A DNA stretch of 5,746 bases. Source: Deltaproteobacteria bacterium (GTDB lineage: Bacteria > Desulfobacterota > WTBG01). Shown here piece by piece: positions 1-5,644 of this stretch (position 1 is the first letter of the stretch; every line of letters begins with the position of its first letter). The notes beneath the pieces are model-generated. The model ran no database searches, had not been told where the DNA came from, and worked only from the letters and a program-made list of their open reading frames with translations. The translations under genes were made by a program, and so were the position numbers. The stretch lies in NCBI GenBank assembly GCA_013139225.1, contig WTBG01000137.1, positions 1 to 5,746 on the forward strand, written 5' to 3'.

Positions 1-73
1 ACCCCTGTTTCTAAACGAGGGGGACATGGTAAAAGTTGATACGCGCACGGGCGAGTATGTTGAAAGAGTGTAA
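1..73 (+). CDS. efp: Elongation factor P, C-terminal end (partial)
   Basis: Only the last 23 codons and the TAA stop are in the window; the gene enters from the left edge, with the first complete codon at position 2. The translation begins PLFLNEGDMVKV and continues DTRTGEYVERV. This matches the very conserved end of EF-P: a proline-hydrophobic strand, the G-D/E-x-hydrophobic-K-V turn, then D-T-R-T-G-x-Y-x-x-R of the last OB-fold domain. EF-P binds stalled ribosomes near the E site and helps form peptide bonds at polyproline stretches. The gene converges on rnfD, with only 10 nt between the two stop codons and no obvious hairpin plus T-run for either transcript. It has no functional link to Rnf that I can see. 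The end of the YeiP paralogue is possible but less likely. Confidence 0.9.
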   Translation, partial: PLFLNEGDMVKVDTRTGEYVERV

Positions 74-83
74 GGAAAAGAAA

Positions 84-1136
84 CTAGTTTTCAGACCGTT
101 CCCCCTTCGTTGCAGAAACCTCCCCAATCGGATTTTGATAGGTGCGAAAGGTGTATCTGTCGATTAAAGGAGTAAGCGCATTCATTAGAAGTATGGAATA
201 GCACACCCCCTCCGGATAGGCGCCGTAAATACGAACGAGCAAAGTTACCGCGCCGGCACCTGCCCCAAAAACGAGCCTGCCCCACTTGGTTACAGGGCTT
301 GTCACCACGTCGGTAGCCATAAAGAATGCTCCCAGAAGCAACCCGCCCGCAAAGATGTGAAAAACAGGGTTTTCCCCCAGCACAAAAGACAGCAGCAAGA
401 CTGTTCCGACAAAAGAGACAGGAATGTGCCAGCTGATTGTTCCTTTATAAAGAAGGTAGGCAGCCCCAAAGAGGATAGCGATGGCAGATGTCTCGCCCAG
501 GGAGCCGGGTACGCTTCCAATTATTAAATCAAGCGGTGGTGTTGCCTGGCTCTGAAGCTTTAAAAGGGCTAGGGGTGTAGCCGTGCTTATGCCGTCTATC
601 ACCCACGAAGTTGGATTGATACCCAACGAATGTGCCCACGCACTCCAGCTAATTGTTTCGGTAAAGGAAGTAGCTTTCCCGGGCCAGGCAGCCAGGATAA
701 ACGCCCTGCCCACAAGCGCAGGATTAAAGATATTATAACCCATTCCACCAAACACCTGTTTGCCAATGGCAACAGCCACAAAAGATCCGACCACAGGCAC
801 CCAGAAGGGTGAGCTGGGAGGAAGCGTAAAGGCCAACAGCAGACCTGTTACCAAGGCACTTCCATCAAGCACGGTGATATCGTCGTTGGTAAGGAAGCTA
901 TAGAGAAACGGCTTGAAGCGGAAACCAGGAGCCTTGAAAAGTATTTGGATAAGAGCCTCTGTTAATACAGCAGAAGACATGCTCAAGAATATAATCCAGA
1001 GCGCGCGAGGACCGAAAAAGAAGGTGCTTGCAGCCACTATGGGAACAGAGGCAACAAAAACATCAAACATTAGACAGTGGGCAGTCTCGCCTGTTTTAAG
1101 GTAAGGTGGTGACGAGACAATGAGTCGGTTTGACAT
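84..1136 (-). CDS. rnfD: RnfD, FMN-carrying membrane subunit of Rnf
   Basis: Integral membrane subunit of the Rnf complex, 350 residues, with about ten hydrophobic helices (roughly residues 24-70 as a pair, 93-152 as three, 205-326 as five). Family hallmarks seen: SSPPYLKTGET near the N terminus, DGSALVTGLLLA (91-102), GKQVFGGMGYNIFNPALVGR (125-144), MATDVVTSP (273-281), YPEGVCYSILLMNA (307-320). The covalent FMN motif is DGISTATP (181-188), with Thr187 as the expected attachment site; the family usually has S/T-G-A-T or S/T-S/A-A-T, so Thr185 in the third-from-last place is a mild variant. I chose ATG at 1136 rather than a TTG at 1160. The ATG starts at the conserved N terminus and has GAAAGG 9 nt upstream, while the TTG lies inside the rnfC end. 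It is the last gene of the operon, 13 nt after the rnfC stop, and ends in TAG. Confidence 0.97.
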   Translation of the reverse strand: MSNRLIVSSPPYLKTGETAHCLMFDVFVASVPIVAASTFFFGPRALWIIFLSMSSAVLTEALIQILFKAPGFRFKPFLYSFLTNDDITVLDGSALVTGLLLAFTLPPSSPFWVPVVGSFVAVAIGKQVFGGMGYNIFNPALVGRAFILAAWPGKATSFTETISWSAWAHSLGINPTSWVIDGISTATPLALLKLQSQATPPLDLIIGSVPGSLGETSAIAILFGAAYLLYKGTISWHIPVSFVGTVLLLSFVLGENPVFHIFAGGLLLGAFFMATDVVTSPVTKWGRLVFGAGAGAVTLLVRIYGAYPEGVCYSILLMNALTPLIDRYTFRTYQNPIGEVSATKGERSEN

Positions 1137-1145
1137 GACACGAGA

Positions 1146-1151
1146 CCTTTC
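1146..1151 (-). promoter_or_regulatory. Shine-Dalgarno site of rnfD
   Basis: GAAAGG on the minus strand, 9 nt before the ATG at 1136 and overlapping the rnfC stop codon (1150-1152). It supports the internal ATG over the upstream TTG as the rnfD start and suggests translation coupled to rnfC. Confidence 0.6.
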
Positions 1152-2508
1152 ACCAGCCAAGGGTTTTAAGATTTATTCGGGCTAACAGGCTTTCTTCCCC
1201 TTTTAATAGAACCTTGCCGAGCCGCATTATCTCAAGCAGGGGTATGCGCGATGGGCACACATATTCGCAAAGACCGCACTCAACACAACGGAAAATCCCC
1301 CACTGCTCAGCATCACCCAGGAGTTCATTGTCAACATAATCTGCAATTGCATTGGGAATAATAGATGCCGGGCAGGCATCCACACACTTGGCACATTTGA
1401 TACAGGGGGTTCTTTTATAAAAGCGGGACTCGCGGTGTTCGTCAAACAAAAAGGCAGTAGCAGCAAAGAGACCCTTTGCCCGCTTTATCAGAGGCACCTC
1501 TAAAGATTGTTGAGGAATGCCCATTAGGGGGCCTCCCAGTGTGACGCGTCCCAAGCGGGAAGGAGAACCGCCCGCGTGGTTAATAATGTGCAATAGTGGC
1601 ACACCCGTTTTTACCCATACGTTTTGTGGGTCCTTGATGCCCGAGCCCGCAACGGTAACCAGCTGTTCAACAAAGGGGACTCCCAGGAAACAAGCATTGT
1701 TGATGGCAAGGAGCGACGAGAGATCCACCGACATCGGGTCACCGGCATGGACAGATTTACTGTGGTTCGATTTTGCAAGAGAAAGTTTTTGAGTCAGAAG
1801 ATTTGCAGCAGTTTCTGGATAAGGCCTTAAGACGGTCTTTATAGTTATCTCCGGCACTTCTTTGGTTGCGCTCCTTAAAATATTAACGAGAGAGGATTGA
1901 CGTTTTTCAACAACGATAACTGCCTGGCTGGCCGAGCAGGCACCAATCAATACCCGTAGCCCCCCAACCAGATCTTGCCCGCGCTCCTTTATCATGTGGT
2001 GTTTAGAGGTAATATAGGGCTCGAACTCCGTTGCGTTGACGAGCAGGCTGGAAACCTTAAACCCCCGACCGTACAGAAGTTCATAGTTGAGGGGAATCCC
2101 CATTTCTCGAAACGCCTCAAACAATCTGCTCTTGTCGTCGCCGATCTTTTTGGGGTTGAGCGGCGTTAAATCATCCAGATCATCTTTCCCGTCGGACAGA
2201 ATGGATACGGATTGTGCCAGAAACCCCAAGGGGTGAGGCAGAGGCCCGACACGGTCAACCTTTCCAGAGGTAGAGGCATGAGCACAAACGCTGACGGGAG
2301 GTTTTCCCATAAGGCCGATTTTCTGCCCCAACCTGACGCTCTCCCCCTCTTGGACCATTATGTCGCAAGGTGTATCGTGTGTGTCCTGCAGGGGCACAAC
2401 CACGCGTTCCGGGATACCCATTTTTGAAGAGGGCCTGTCCCGCGTAAACTCTCCGAAGGTGGGGGGCGTCTGTGTTCTCCTGATAAAAGTTGGTAGAAAA
2501 CCGTCCAC
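1150..2508 (-). CDS. rnfC: RnfC-like peripheral subunit with degenerate FMN/NADH site
   Basis: Peripheral Rnf subunit, 452 residues, GTG start with AGGAG 5 nt upstream. Parts in order: N-terminal barrel-sandwich domain (about 33-108, with VQEGESVRLGQKIG and the HASTSGKV turn); a NuoF-like Rossmann region (about 125-240); an SLBB-like part (about 255-335, with LGGPLMG at 324-330); and a ferredoxin domain with two CxxCxxCxxxCP motifs (C369, C372, C375, C379; C408, C411, C414, C418) for two [4Fe-4S] clusters. In typical RnfC the middle domain binds FMN and NAD(H) through GxGGAxFPTxxK, NGAECEPY and GGEKxL. Here the first is cut to MGIPLNYELL (136-145), an apparent deletion of about eight residues. 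The second reads NATEFEPY (158-165), and the third reads PYPETAANLL (229-238). The usual N-terminal GGxHP is also absent (TFGEF). The frame is open throughout, so this is not simple decay. Identity as RnfC is firm; NAD(H) activity is doubtful. Confidence 0.93.
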   Translation of the reverse strand: MDGFLPTFIRRTQTPPTFGEFTRDRPSSKMGIPERVVVPLQDTHDTPCDIMVQEGESVRLGQKIGLMGKPPVSVCAHASTSGKVDRVGPLPHPLGFLAQSVSILSDGKDDLDDLTPLNPKKIGDDKSRLFEAFREMGIPLNYELLYGRGFKVSSLLVNATEFEPYITSKHHMIKERGQDLVGGLRVLIGACSASQAVIVVEKRQSSLVNILRSATKEVPEITIKTVLRPYPETAANLLTQKLSLAKSNHSKSVHAGDPMSVDLSSLLAINNACFLGVPFVEQLVTVAGSGIKDPQNVWVKTGVPLLHIINHAGGSPSRLGRVTLGGPLMGIPQQSLEVPLIKRAKGLFAATAFLFDEHRESRFYKRTPCIKCAKCVDACPASIIPNAIADYVDNELLGDAEQWGIFRCVECGLCEYVCPSRIPLLEIMRLGKVLLKGEESLLARINLKTLGW

Positions 2509-2513
2509 AAAAG

Positions 2514-2518
2514 CTCCT
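2514..2518 (-). promoter_or_regulatory. Shine-Dalgarno site of rnfC
   Basis: AGGAG on the minus strand, directly after the TAA stop of the flavodoxin gene (2519-2521) and 5 nt before the GTG at 2508. It decides the non-ATG start of rnfC and ties rnfC translation to that of the flavodoxin gene. Confidence 0.75.
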
Positions 2519-2983
2519 TTAAGGGTTGAACTTGTTCATAGTGTGGCGGGCAAACTCTTCGGCCGCCCTTAGTTTCTTTCTGGTCAGGGTTAACCCCAGA
2601 AGTGTAGGTGTATAAGAAAATCCGACAAGTTGAGCGCCCCGACTGTTTACCAGCCCTTTGAGGTCATCGTATGCGTGCTCGCGCGAAAAGCCGGCGCCAC
2701 CCGTTAGAAAACCCACAACGTTTTTGCCCTCAAGATTTTTACACCCGTTGATGTAAGCATAGAGAAATGGGTGGACCCGCATTACCATCACCCACCCACC
2801 CAAGAAGATCAATTCGTATGGCGAGAGGTCCAGGGTGAAAGAGGCAGAAAAATCTTTCAGTAGCCCCTCAGGGCTGAGGTCGAGCTTGACCGTATCGACA
2901 TTTCCGCTAATGCCTTTTGCTATTGCCTTAGCCACCTTTTCTGTATTCCCGGTTTTTGAACAGTATACAACGATGCTCTTCAT
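2519..2983 (-). CDS. Flavodoxin-family protein embedded in the rnf operon
   Basis: A soluble 154-residue single-domain protein with no signal peptide or membrane segment. It has the flavodoxin fold pattern. Strand one is followed by the FMN-phosphate loop SKTGNT (9-14). A second strand ends LIFLGGW (58-64), where flavodoxins place the flavin-stacking loop, and a third strand is followed by FLTGGAGFS (92-100). Trp64 could stack on the isoalloxazine ring. Length fits short-chain flavodoxins. The family carries FMN and moves one electron at low potential, often replacing ferredoxin. The gene overlaps rnfB by ATGA and lies 10 nt before rnfC, so it is co-transcribed and probably translationally coupled. 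It is not one of the six standard rnf genes. Inference: it is either an electron partner of this Rnf complex, replacing or supplementing ferredoxin, or it docks on the altered RnfC. A flavodoxin-like reductase with another substrate cannot be excluded. Confidence 0.88.
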   Translation of the reverse strand: MKSIVVYCSKTGNTEKVAKAIAKGISGNVDTVKLDLSPEGLLKDFSASFTLDLSPYELIFLGGWVMVMRVHPFLYAYINGCKNLEGKNVVGFLTGGAGFSREHAYDDLKGLVNSRGAQLVGFSYTPTLLGLTLTRKKLRAAEEFARHTMNKFNP

Positions 2984-3804
2984 TGGTTTACAGCCCTTGA
3001 TGCTTCTTCGCGAGGATTAATGTCTTTGATAATCTTGCGCGGGCACTCTTCTATACAGAGACCGCAACTGGTGCACTTGCTGTAGTCGATGCAAACCCGA
3101 TTGTCTTGCATCGACAGAGCGCTTTCGGGGCATTTCTTAATACAGCGGTTGCAGCTGATGCAGCCAACTTCGCACACCTGACGAACAACCTTGCCTTTTT
3201 CTTTAGAATTGCAGGCGATGTGAATCGAGGCCTTCCTGGGGATGAGGACGATTACGTTTTTAGGACAAACAGCAACGCAATTTCCACAACCTGTGCACCT
3301 GTCCCTGCTGACAATGGGGGCTTCTCTGCCAGACCTCGATAATGCACTAAAGGGGCAGGCTTCAACACAGTCGCCAAAACCCAGACAGCTGTATGAACAG
3401 AGCTTGTCTCCTCCAGAATAGAGTGAAGCAGCTCGGCAAGAGGGGATTCCGCCGTAATCAAAGCTTTTAACAGCGGTACTTCCGCCATAACATTTGATTG
3501 CAGCAATCTTTTTTTCTATGGTGGCGGCCGCTTTCCCCAGGACATTACTTATTTTACCCACTGCTTCGGCATCACACAGAACACAGCGATTGGGTTCAGC
3601 ACCACCCTCTACCATATTTTGAGCGTAGGCATGGCAGGATGGAAATCCGCAACCGCCGCAGTTTGCTCCCGGGAGGGCTTTTTCAATTATTTCAATTCGA
3701 GGATCTAGTTTAACCGCAAACACCCTGGAGGCAATGGCGAGTGCTATACCACACAAAAGACCAATACCACCCAATATGATTAGCGAAACGAGAACAACAG
3801 CCAT
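2980..3804 (-). CDS. rnfB: RnfB, multi-cluster iron-sulfur subunit of Rnf
   Basis: Entry subunit for electrons from ferredoxin, 274 residues. One N-terminal membrane helix (about 2-28) is followed by the Fes-type cluster PGANCGGCGFPSC (Cys49, 52, 57, then Cys74) and four ferredoxin-like clusters: C136-x3-C140-x5-C146-x3-C150 in a CLGFGDC context, C170/173/176/180, C215/218/221/225 (with C211 nearby) and C244/247/250/254. Extra cysteines (77, 105, 123, 198, 238) are present. Five clusters are therefore well supported. This is the long RnfB type of clostridia and other anaerobes; the proteobacterial form is shorter, with two ferredoxin clusters. I chose ATG at 3804: AAAAGGG lies 5 nt upstream and the hydrophobic helix starts at once. 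An in-frame start at 3948 would lie inside rnfA and give an unconserved N terminus. The stop TGA overlaps the flavodoxin ATG. Confidence 0.96.
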   Translation of the reverse strand: MAVVLVSLIILGGIGLLCGIALAIASRVFAVKLDPRIEIIEKALPGANCGGCGFPSCHAYAQNMVEGGAEPNRCVLCDAEAVGKISNVLGKAAATIEKKIAAIKCYGGSTAVKSFDYGGIPSCRAASLYSGGDKLCSYSCLGFGDCVEACPFSALSRSGREAPIVSRDRCTGCGNCVAVCPKNVIVLIPRKASIHIACNSKEKGKVVRQVCEVGCISCNRCIKKCPESALSMQDNRVCIDYSKCTSCGLCIEECPRKIIKDINPREEASRAVNQ

Positions 3805-3809
3805 AACAA

Positions 3810-3816
3810 CCCTTTT
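3810..3816 (-). promoter_or_regulatory. Shine-Dalgarno site of rnfB
   Basis: AAAAGGG on the minus strand, 5 nt before the ATG at 3804. It lies just downstream of the rnfA-rnfB stem-loop and outside its paired arms, so the folded hairpin would leave it free. Confidence 0.65.
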
Positions 3817-3820
3817 GTTA

Positions 3821-3860
3821 ACCCAGAATTTGCAGTAGCCATCTATTGCAAAACCTGGGT
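3821..3860 (-). other. Intercistronic stem-loop between rnfA and rnfB
   Basis: An inverted repeat with 14-nt arms at 3821-3834 and 3847-3860 and a 12-nt loop. On the minus strand the arms read ACCCAGGTTTTGCA and TGCAAATTCTGGGT. As RNA, 13 of 14 positions pair (one G-U), with a single U-U mismatch. It begins at the base directly after the rnfA stop (3861-3863) and fills most of the 56-nt gap before rnfB. No T-run follows on either strand, so it does not look like a classical intrinsic terminator. Possible roles are mRNA stabilisation or processing that sets different levels of the membrane half (G-E-A) and the soluble half (B-fld-C-D), or a protein-binding site. The pairing is seen; the function is inferred. 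Confidence 0.7.
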
Positions 3861-4442
3861 TTAATGAGCGAAGAAACCCTGGAAACAGAAGAAGGAAAGC
3901 GCCATCAAACAGGCAGTGATAAACGAGATGGGGAATCCCTGCATGCATTTGGGAACCCTGCCAAGCGACAGCCGCTCTCTAATGCCCGCCATAATGAGGA
4001 TGGCAACAGTGAATCCTATTCCACCGCCTGCCCCGTGAACAATGGTTTCAAGCAGACTATAATCCTCTCTGATATTGAGGATGCAGACACCTAGAACCGC
4101 ACAGTTGGTAGTGATTAAGGGAAGATAGATTCCCAATGCCTTTTGAAGCACGGGGCTTACCTTTTGAATTACCATTTCCACAAACTGTACCAGTGCAGCG
4201 ATAACCAAAATGAAAACAATGGTCTGGAGAAATTCTACTTTATAAGGGATGAGCAGATAGTACTGAATGAACCAGGTGCTAACAGAGGCAAGCGTCATTA
4301 CAAATATAACCGCTGCCCCCATGCTCAGTGATGACTTGAATTCTCTTGACACTCCGAGAAAGGGGCAGAGCCCCAAAAACCGGGCGAGGACAAAGTTGTT
4401 AACGAGAATTACACTAAAAAGAATGACCAGCAAGTTTTCCAT
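3861..4442 (-). CDS. rnfA: RnfA, membrane subunit of Rnf
   Basis: Integral membrane subunit, 193 residues, with six predicted helices and the internal two-fold pseudo-symmetry shared by RnfA, RnfE, NqrD and NqrE. Key residues: Cys26 in RFLGLCPFLGVS and Cys114 in TTNCAVLG. By homology to NqrD/NqrE these pair with two cysteines of RnfE to hold an iron-sulfur centre in the membrane between the two subunits, linking electron flow to ion movement. The N terminus (ENLLVILFSVILVNNFVLAR) and the GAGGGIGFTVAILIMAGIRERL stretch (137-158; in pieces GAGGGIGFT and AGIRERL) are typical of RnfA. The ATG shares its A with the rnfE TAA stop (TAATG), and AGGAA lies 9 nt upstream inside rnfE, indicating coupled translation. 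Length is normal for the family. A 56-nt gap with a stem-loop follows. Confidence 0.97.
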   Translation of the reverse strand: MENLLVILFSVILVNNFVLARFLGLCPFLGVSREFKSSLSMGAAVIFVMTLASVSTWFIQYYLLIPYKVEFLQTIVFILVIAALVQFVEMVIQKVSPVLQKALGIYLPLITTNCAVLGVCILNIREDYSLLETIVHGAGGGIGFTVAILIMAGIRERLSLGRVPKCMQGFPISFITACLMALSFFCFQGFFAH

Positions 4443-5038
4443 TAAGGGGATTTCCTATTGGACAAATAATTGAAGAGGCCGAGCAGTATTCCAATTGTTA
4501 AAAACGCCCCTGGTGGGAGAATCATAATAACTGCGGGACTATAAGCAGCTGGGAACACGTGGATTCCCAACAAGGTGCCATTTCCCAGAAGCTCTCTTAT
4601 GGAGGAGATTAGGGTTAGGGCCAGGGTGAAGCCACCACCCATACCCAGAGCGTCTGCTATTGACATCCAGACAGTTGATTTGGAGGCAAAAGCCTCCGCC
4701 CTTCCCAGTATGATACAGTTAACTACAATGAGAGGAATAAATATCCCCAGGCGTTCATGTAGTGCCGGGGTATAGGCTGCCATAAAGAGATCAACAACGG
4801 TAACGAAAGTCGAGATTACCACAATAAAAGCAGGAATTCTTATTTTGTCTGGGATCACATTCCTGATGAGCGAGATGAAGACGTTTGATCCCACAAGCAC
4901 AAAAGTGGCAGCCAGCCCCATACCAAGACCGTTACTTAGTTGTGTGCTGACGGCTAACGTAGGGCAAATGCCCAACACTATCCTGAAAACAGGATTTTCT
5001 CGCCAAAGCCCCTTAATAAACTCGCTAAAAAAACCCAA
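4442..5038 (-). CDS. rnfE: RnfE, membrane subunit of Rnf
   Basis: Integral membrane subunit, 198 residues, homologous to RnfA and NqrD, with six predicted helices. Hallmarks: GLWRENPVFRIVLGICPTLA near the N terminus with Cys25, Cys108 in IVVNCIILGRAEAFA, and GMGGGFTLAL (132-141) followed by SSIRELLGNGTL. Cys25 and Cys108 are the expected partners of RnfA Cys26 and Cys114 in the shared membrane iron-sulfur site. The N terminus lines up with the family only if translation starts at the TTG at 5038. A strong AAGGAGG lies 4 nt upstream, and there is no in-frame ATG before residue 40. The stop overlaps the rnfA start by one base. The gene starts 9 nt after rnfG. Membership of the RnfE/NqrD family is certain; the gene neighbours make it RnfE. 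Confidence 0.97.
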   Translation of the reverse strand: MGFFSEFIKGLWRENPVFRIVLGICPTLAVSTQLSNGLGMGLAATFVLVGSNVFISLIRNVIPDKIRIPAFIVVISTFVTVVDLFMAAYTPALHERLGIFIPLIVVNCIILGRAEAFASKSTVWMSIADALGMGGGFTLALTLISSIRELLGNGTLLGIHVFPAAYSPAVIMILPPGAFLTIGILLGLFNYLSNRKSP

Positions 5039-5042
5039 ATGT

Positions 5043-5049
5043 CCTCCTT
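5043..5049 (-). promoter_or_regulatory. Shine-Dalgarno site of rnfE
   Basis: AAGGAGG on the minus strand, formed partly from the TAA stop of rnfG (5048-5050), with 4 nt to the TTG start at 5038. It is the strongest ribosome binding site of the operon and supports an otherwise weak start codon. An ATT two bases earlier is the only alternative and is much less likely. Confidence 0.75.
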
Positions 5050-5644
5050 ACCCCCTTTTCCCCTTTAATATTTCTTCTCTGTTATTACGGAACAGCACCA
5101 GGCCCCGATGAAGGGCATTAACTACCGCTCTCGGTGAGATAGTAGCGCCCGTGATTTGGTCAAGTTCCCCGCCGTCTTTTTTTAATGCCCAGTTGGTATT
5201 AGATAAATTTTTTGAATTGAATTGGTGGACAAATTTCTCCTCGGTGATTTTTGCGCCCAGGCCAGGGGTTTCGGTGTGGTTTAATATCTGAATGCCCGAG
5301 ATGGTTCCCTCGGGGTTAATGCCCACCATCAACCCTATCGGACCGCCATAGCCTACGGCAGAGACGGAAAATACCACCCCCGTGTTGGCGGAGCCTTTTT
5401 TGGTGATATAAAATCTCGTGAGTCCTTCATTGCCCTTGGCGCCATGGTTCGTTTTAATGTCTACAAAATCTTTGTCTGGTTCATTGTCGTAGTCTGGCTG
5501 AACAGCCCTTATGGCAGCAAGTCTTTTAAGGCGTTGCTGGTATGCAATAGGTTCCTTTGTAAGATTATAGACGAGAGCAAGGGCAGTAGCTGCCGCGGAA
5601 CAGATAATAGTTAATACAACAGTCAGCTTGAAAATTTCACGCAT
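5048..5644 (-). CDS. rnfG: RnfG, FMN-binding subunit of Rnf
   Basis: A 198-residue subunit with one N-terminal membrane anchor (about 5-27) and an extracytoplasmic FMN-binding domain. The covalent FMN site is DQITGATISP (162-171), a perfect T-G-A-T motif with Thr168 as the attachment residue. The other hallmark is NHTETPGLGAKI (122-133), found in RnfG, NqrC and related FMN-binding domains. The first half (43-90) carries the less conserved GYGGPI-preceding strands, with VGYGGPIGLMVGI at 97-109. I chose ATG at 5644: AGGAGG lies 7 nt upstream and the anchor helix starts at once. A start 69 nt further up would add 23 polar residues unlike the family and read out of frame through the end of the upstream gene. 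The start overlaps that gene by 8 nt. Length is normal. Confidence 0.97.
   Translation of the reverse strand: MREIFKLTVVLTIICSAAATALALVYNLTKEPIAYQQRLKRLAAIRAVQPDYDNEPDKDFVDIKTNHGAKGNEGLTRFYITKKGSANTGVVFSVSAVGYGGPIGLMVGINPEGTISGIQILNHTETPGLGAKITEEKFVHQFNSKNLSNTNWALKKDGGELDQITGATISPRAVVNALHRGLVLFRNNREEILKGKRG

Noticed and set aside
2..23. Possible hairpin CCCC-GTT/AAC-GGGG as a terminator for the rnf transcript
   Set aside because: The stem is short, bulged and inside the efp coding sequence. A following T-run would lie outside the window and cannot be judged.
81..90. Palindrome AAACTAGTTT at the rnfD stop
   Set aside because: As a hairpin it would have only three A-T pairs; most likely chance.
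1137..1160. TTG start of rnfD at 1160
   Set aside because: It lies in the rnfC end. The ATG at 1136 has its own ribosome site and matches the family N terminus.
2059..2100. Frameshift pair in rnfC that would restore the GGAxFPT loop
   Set aside because: The alternative frame gives WGFPSTMNF, which contains a loose GFPST match but no preceding GxGGA and no conserved flanks. The annotated frame aligns with the family on both sides.
3805..3948. Longer rnfB start at 3948
   Set aside because: It adds 48 unconserved residues overlapping rnfA and ignores the ribosome site and membrane helix at 3804.
3861..5038. rnfA/rnfE as NqrD/NqrE of a Na+-NQR
   Set aside because: The operon has RnfB and RnfC with ferredoxin clusters and no nqrA, nqrB or nqrF, so it is Rnf.
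630..5111. Open frames on the plus strand opposite the rnf genes
   Set aside because: All are short, lack recognisable domains or good ribosome sites, and lie antisense to well conserved genes, so they are shadows.
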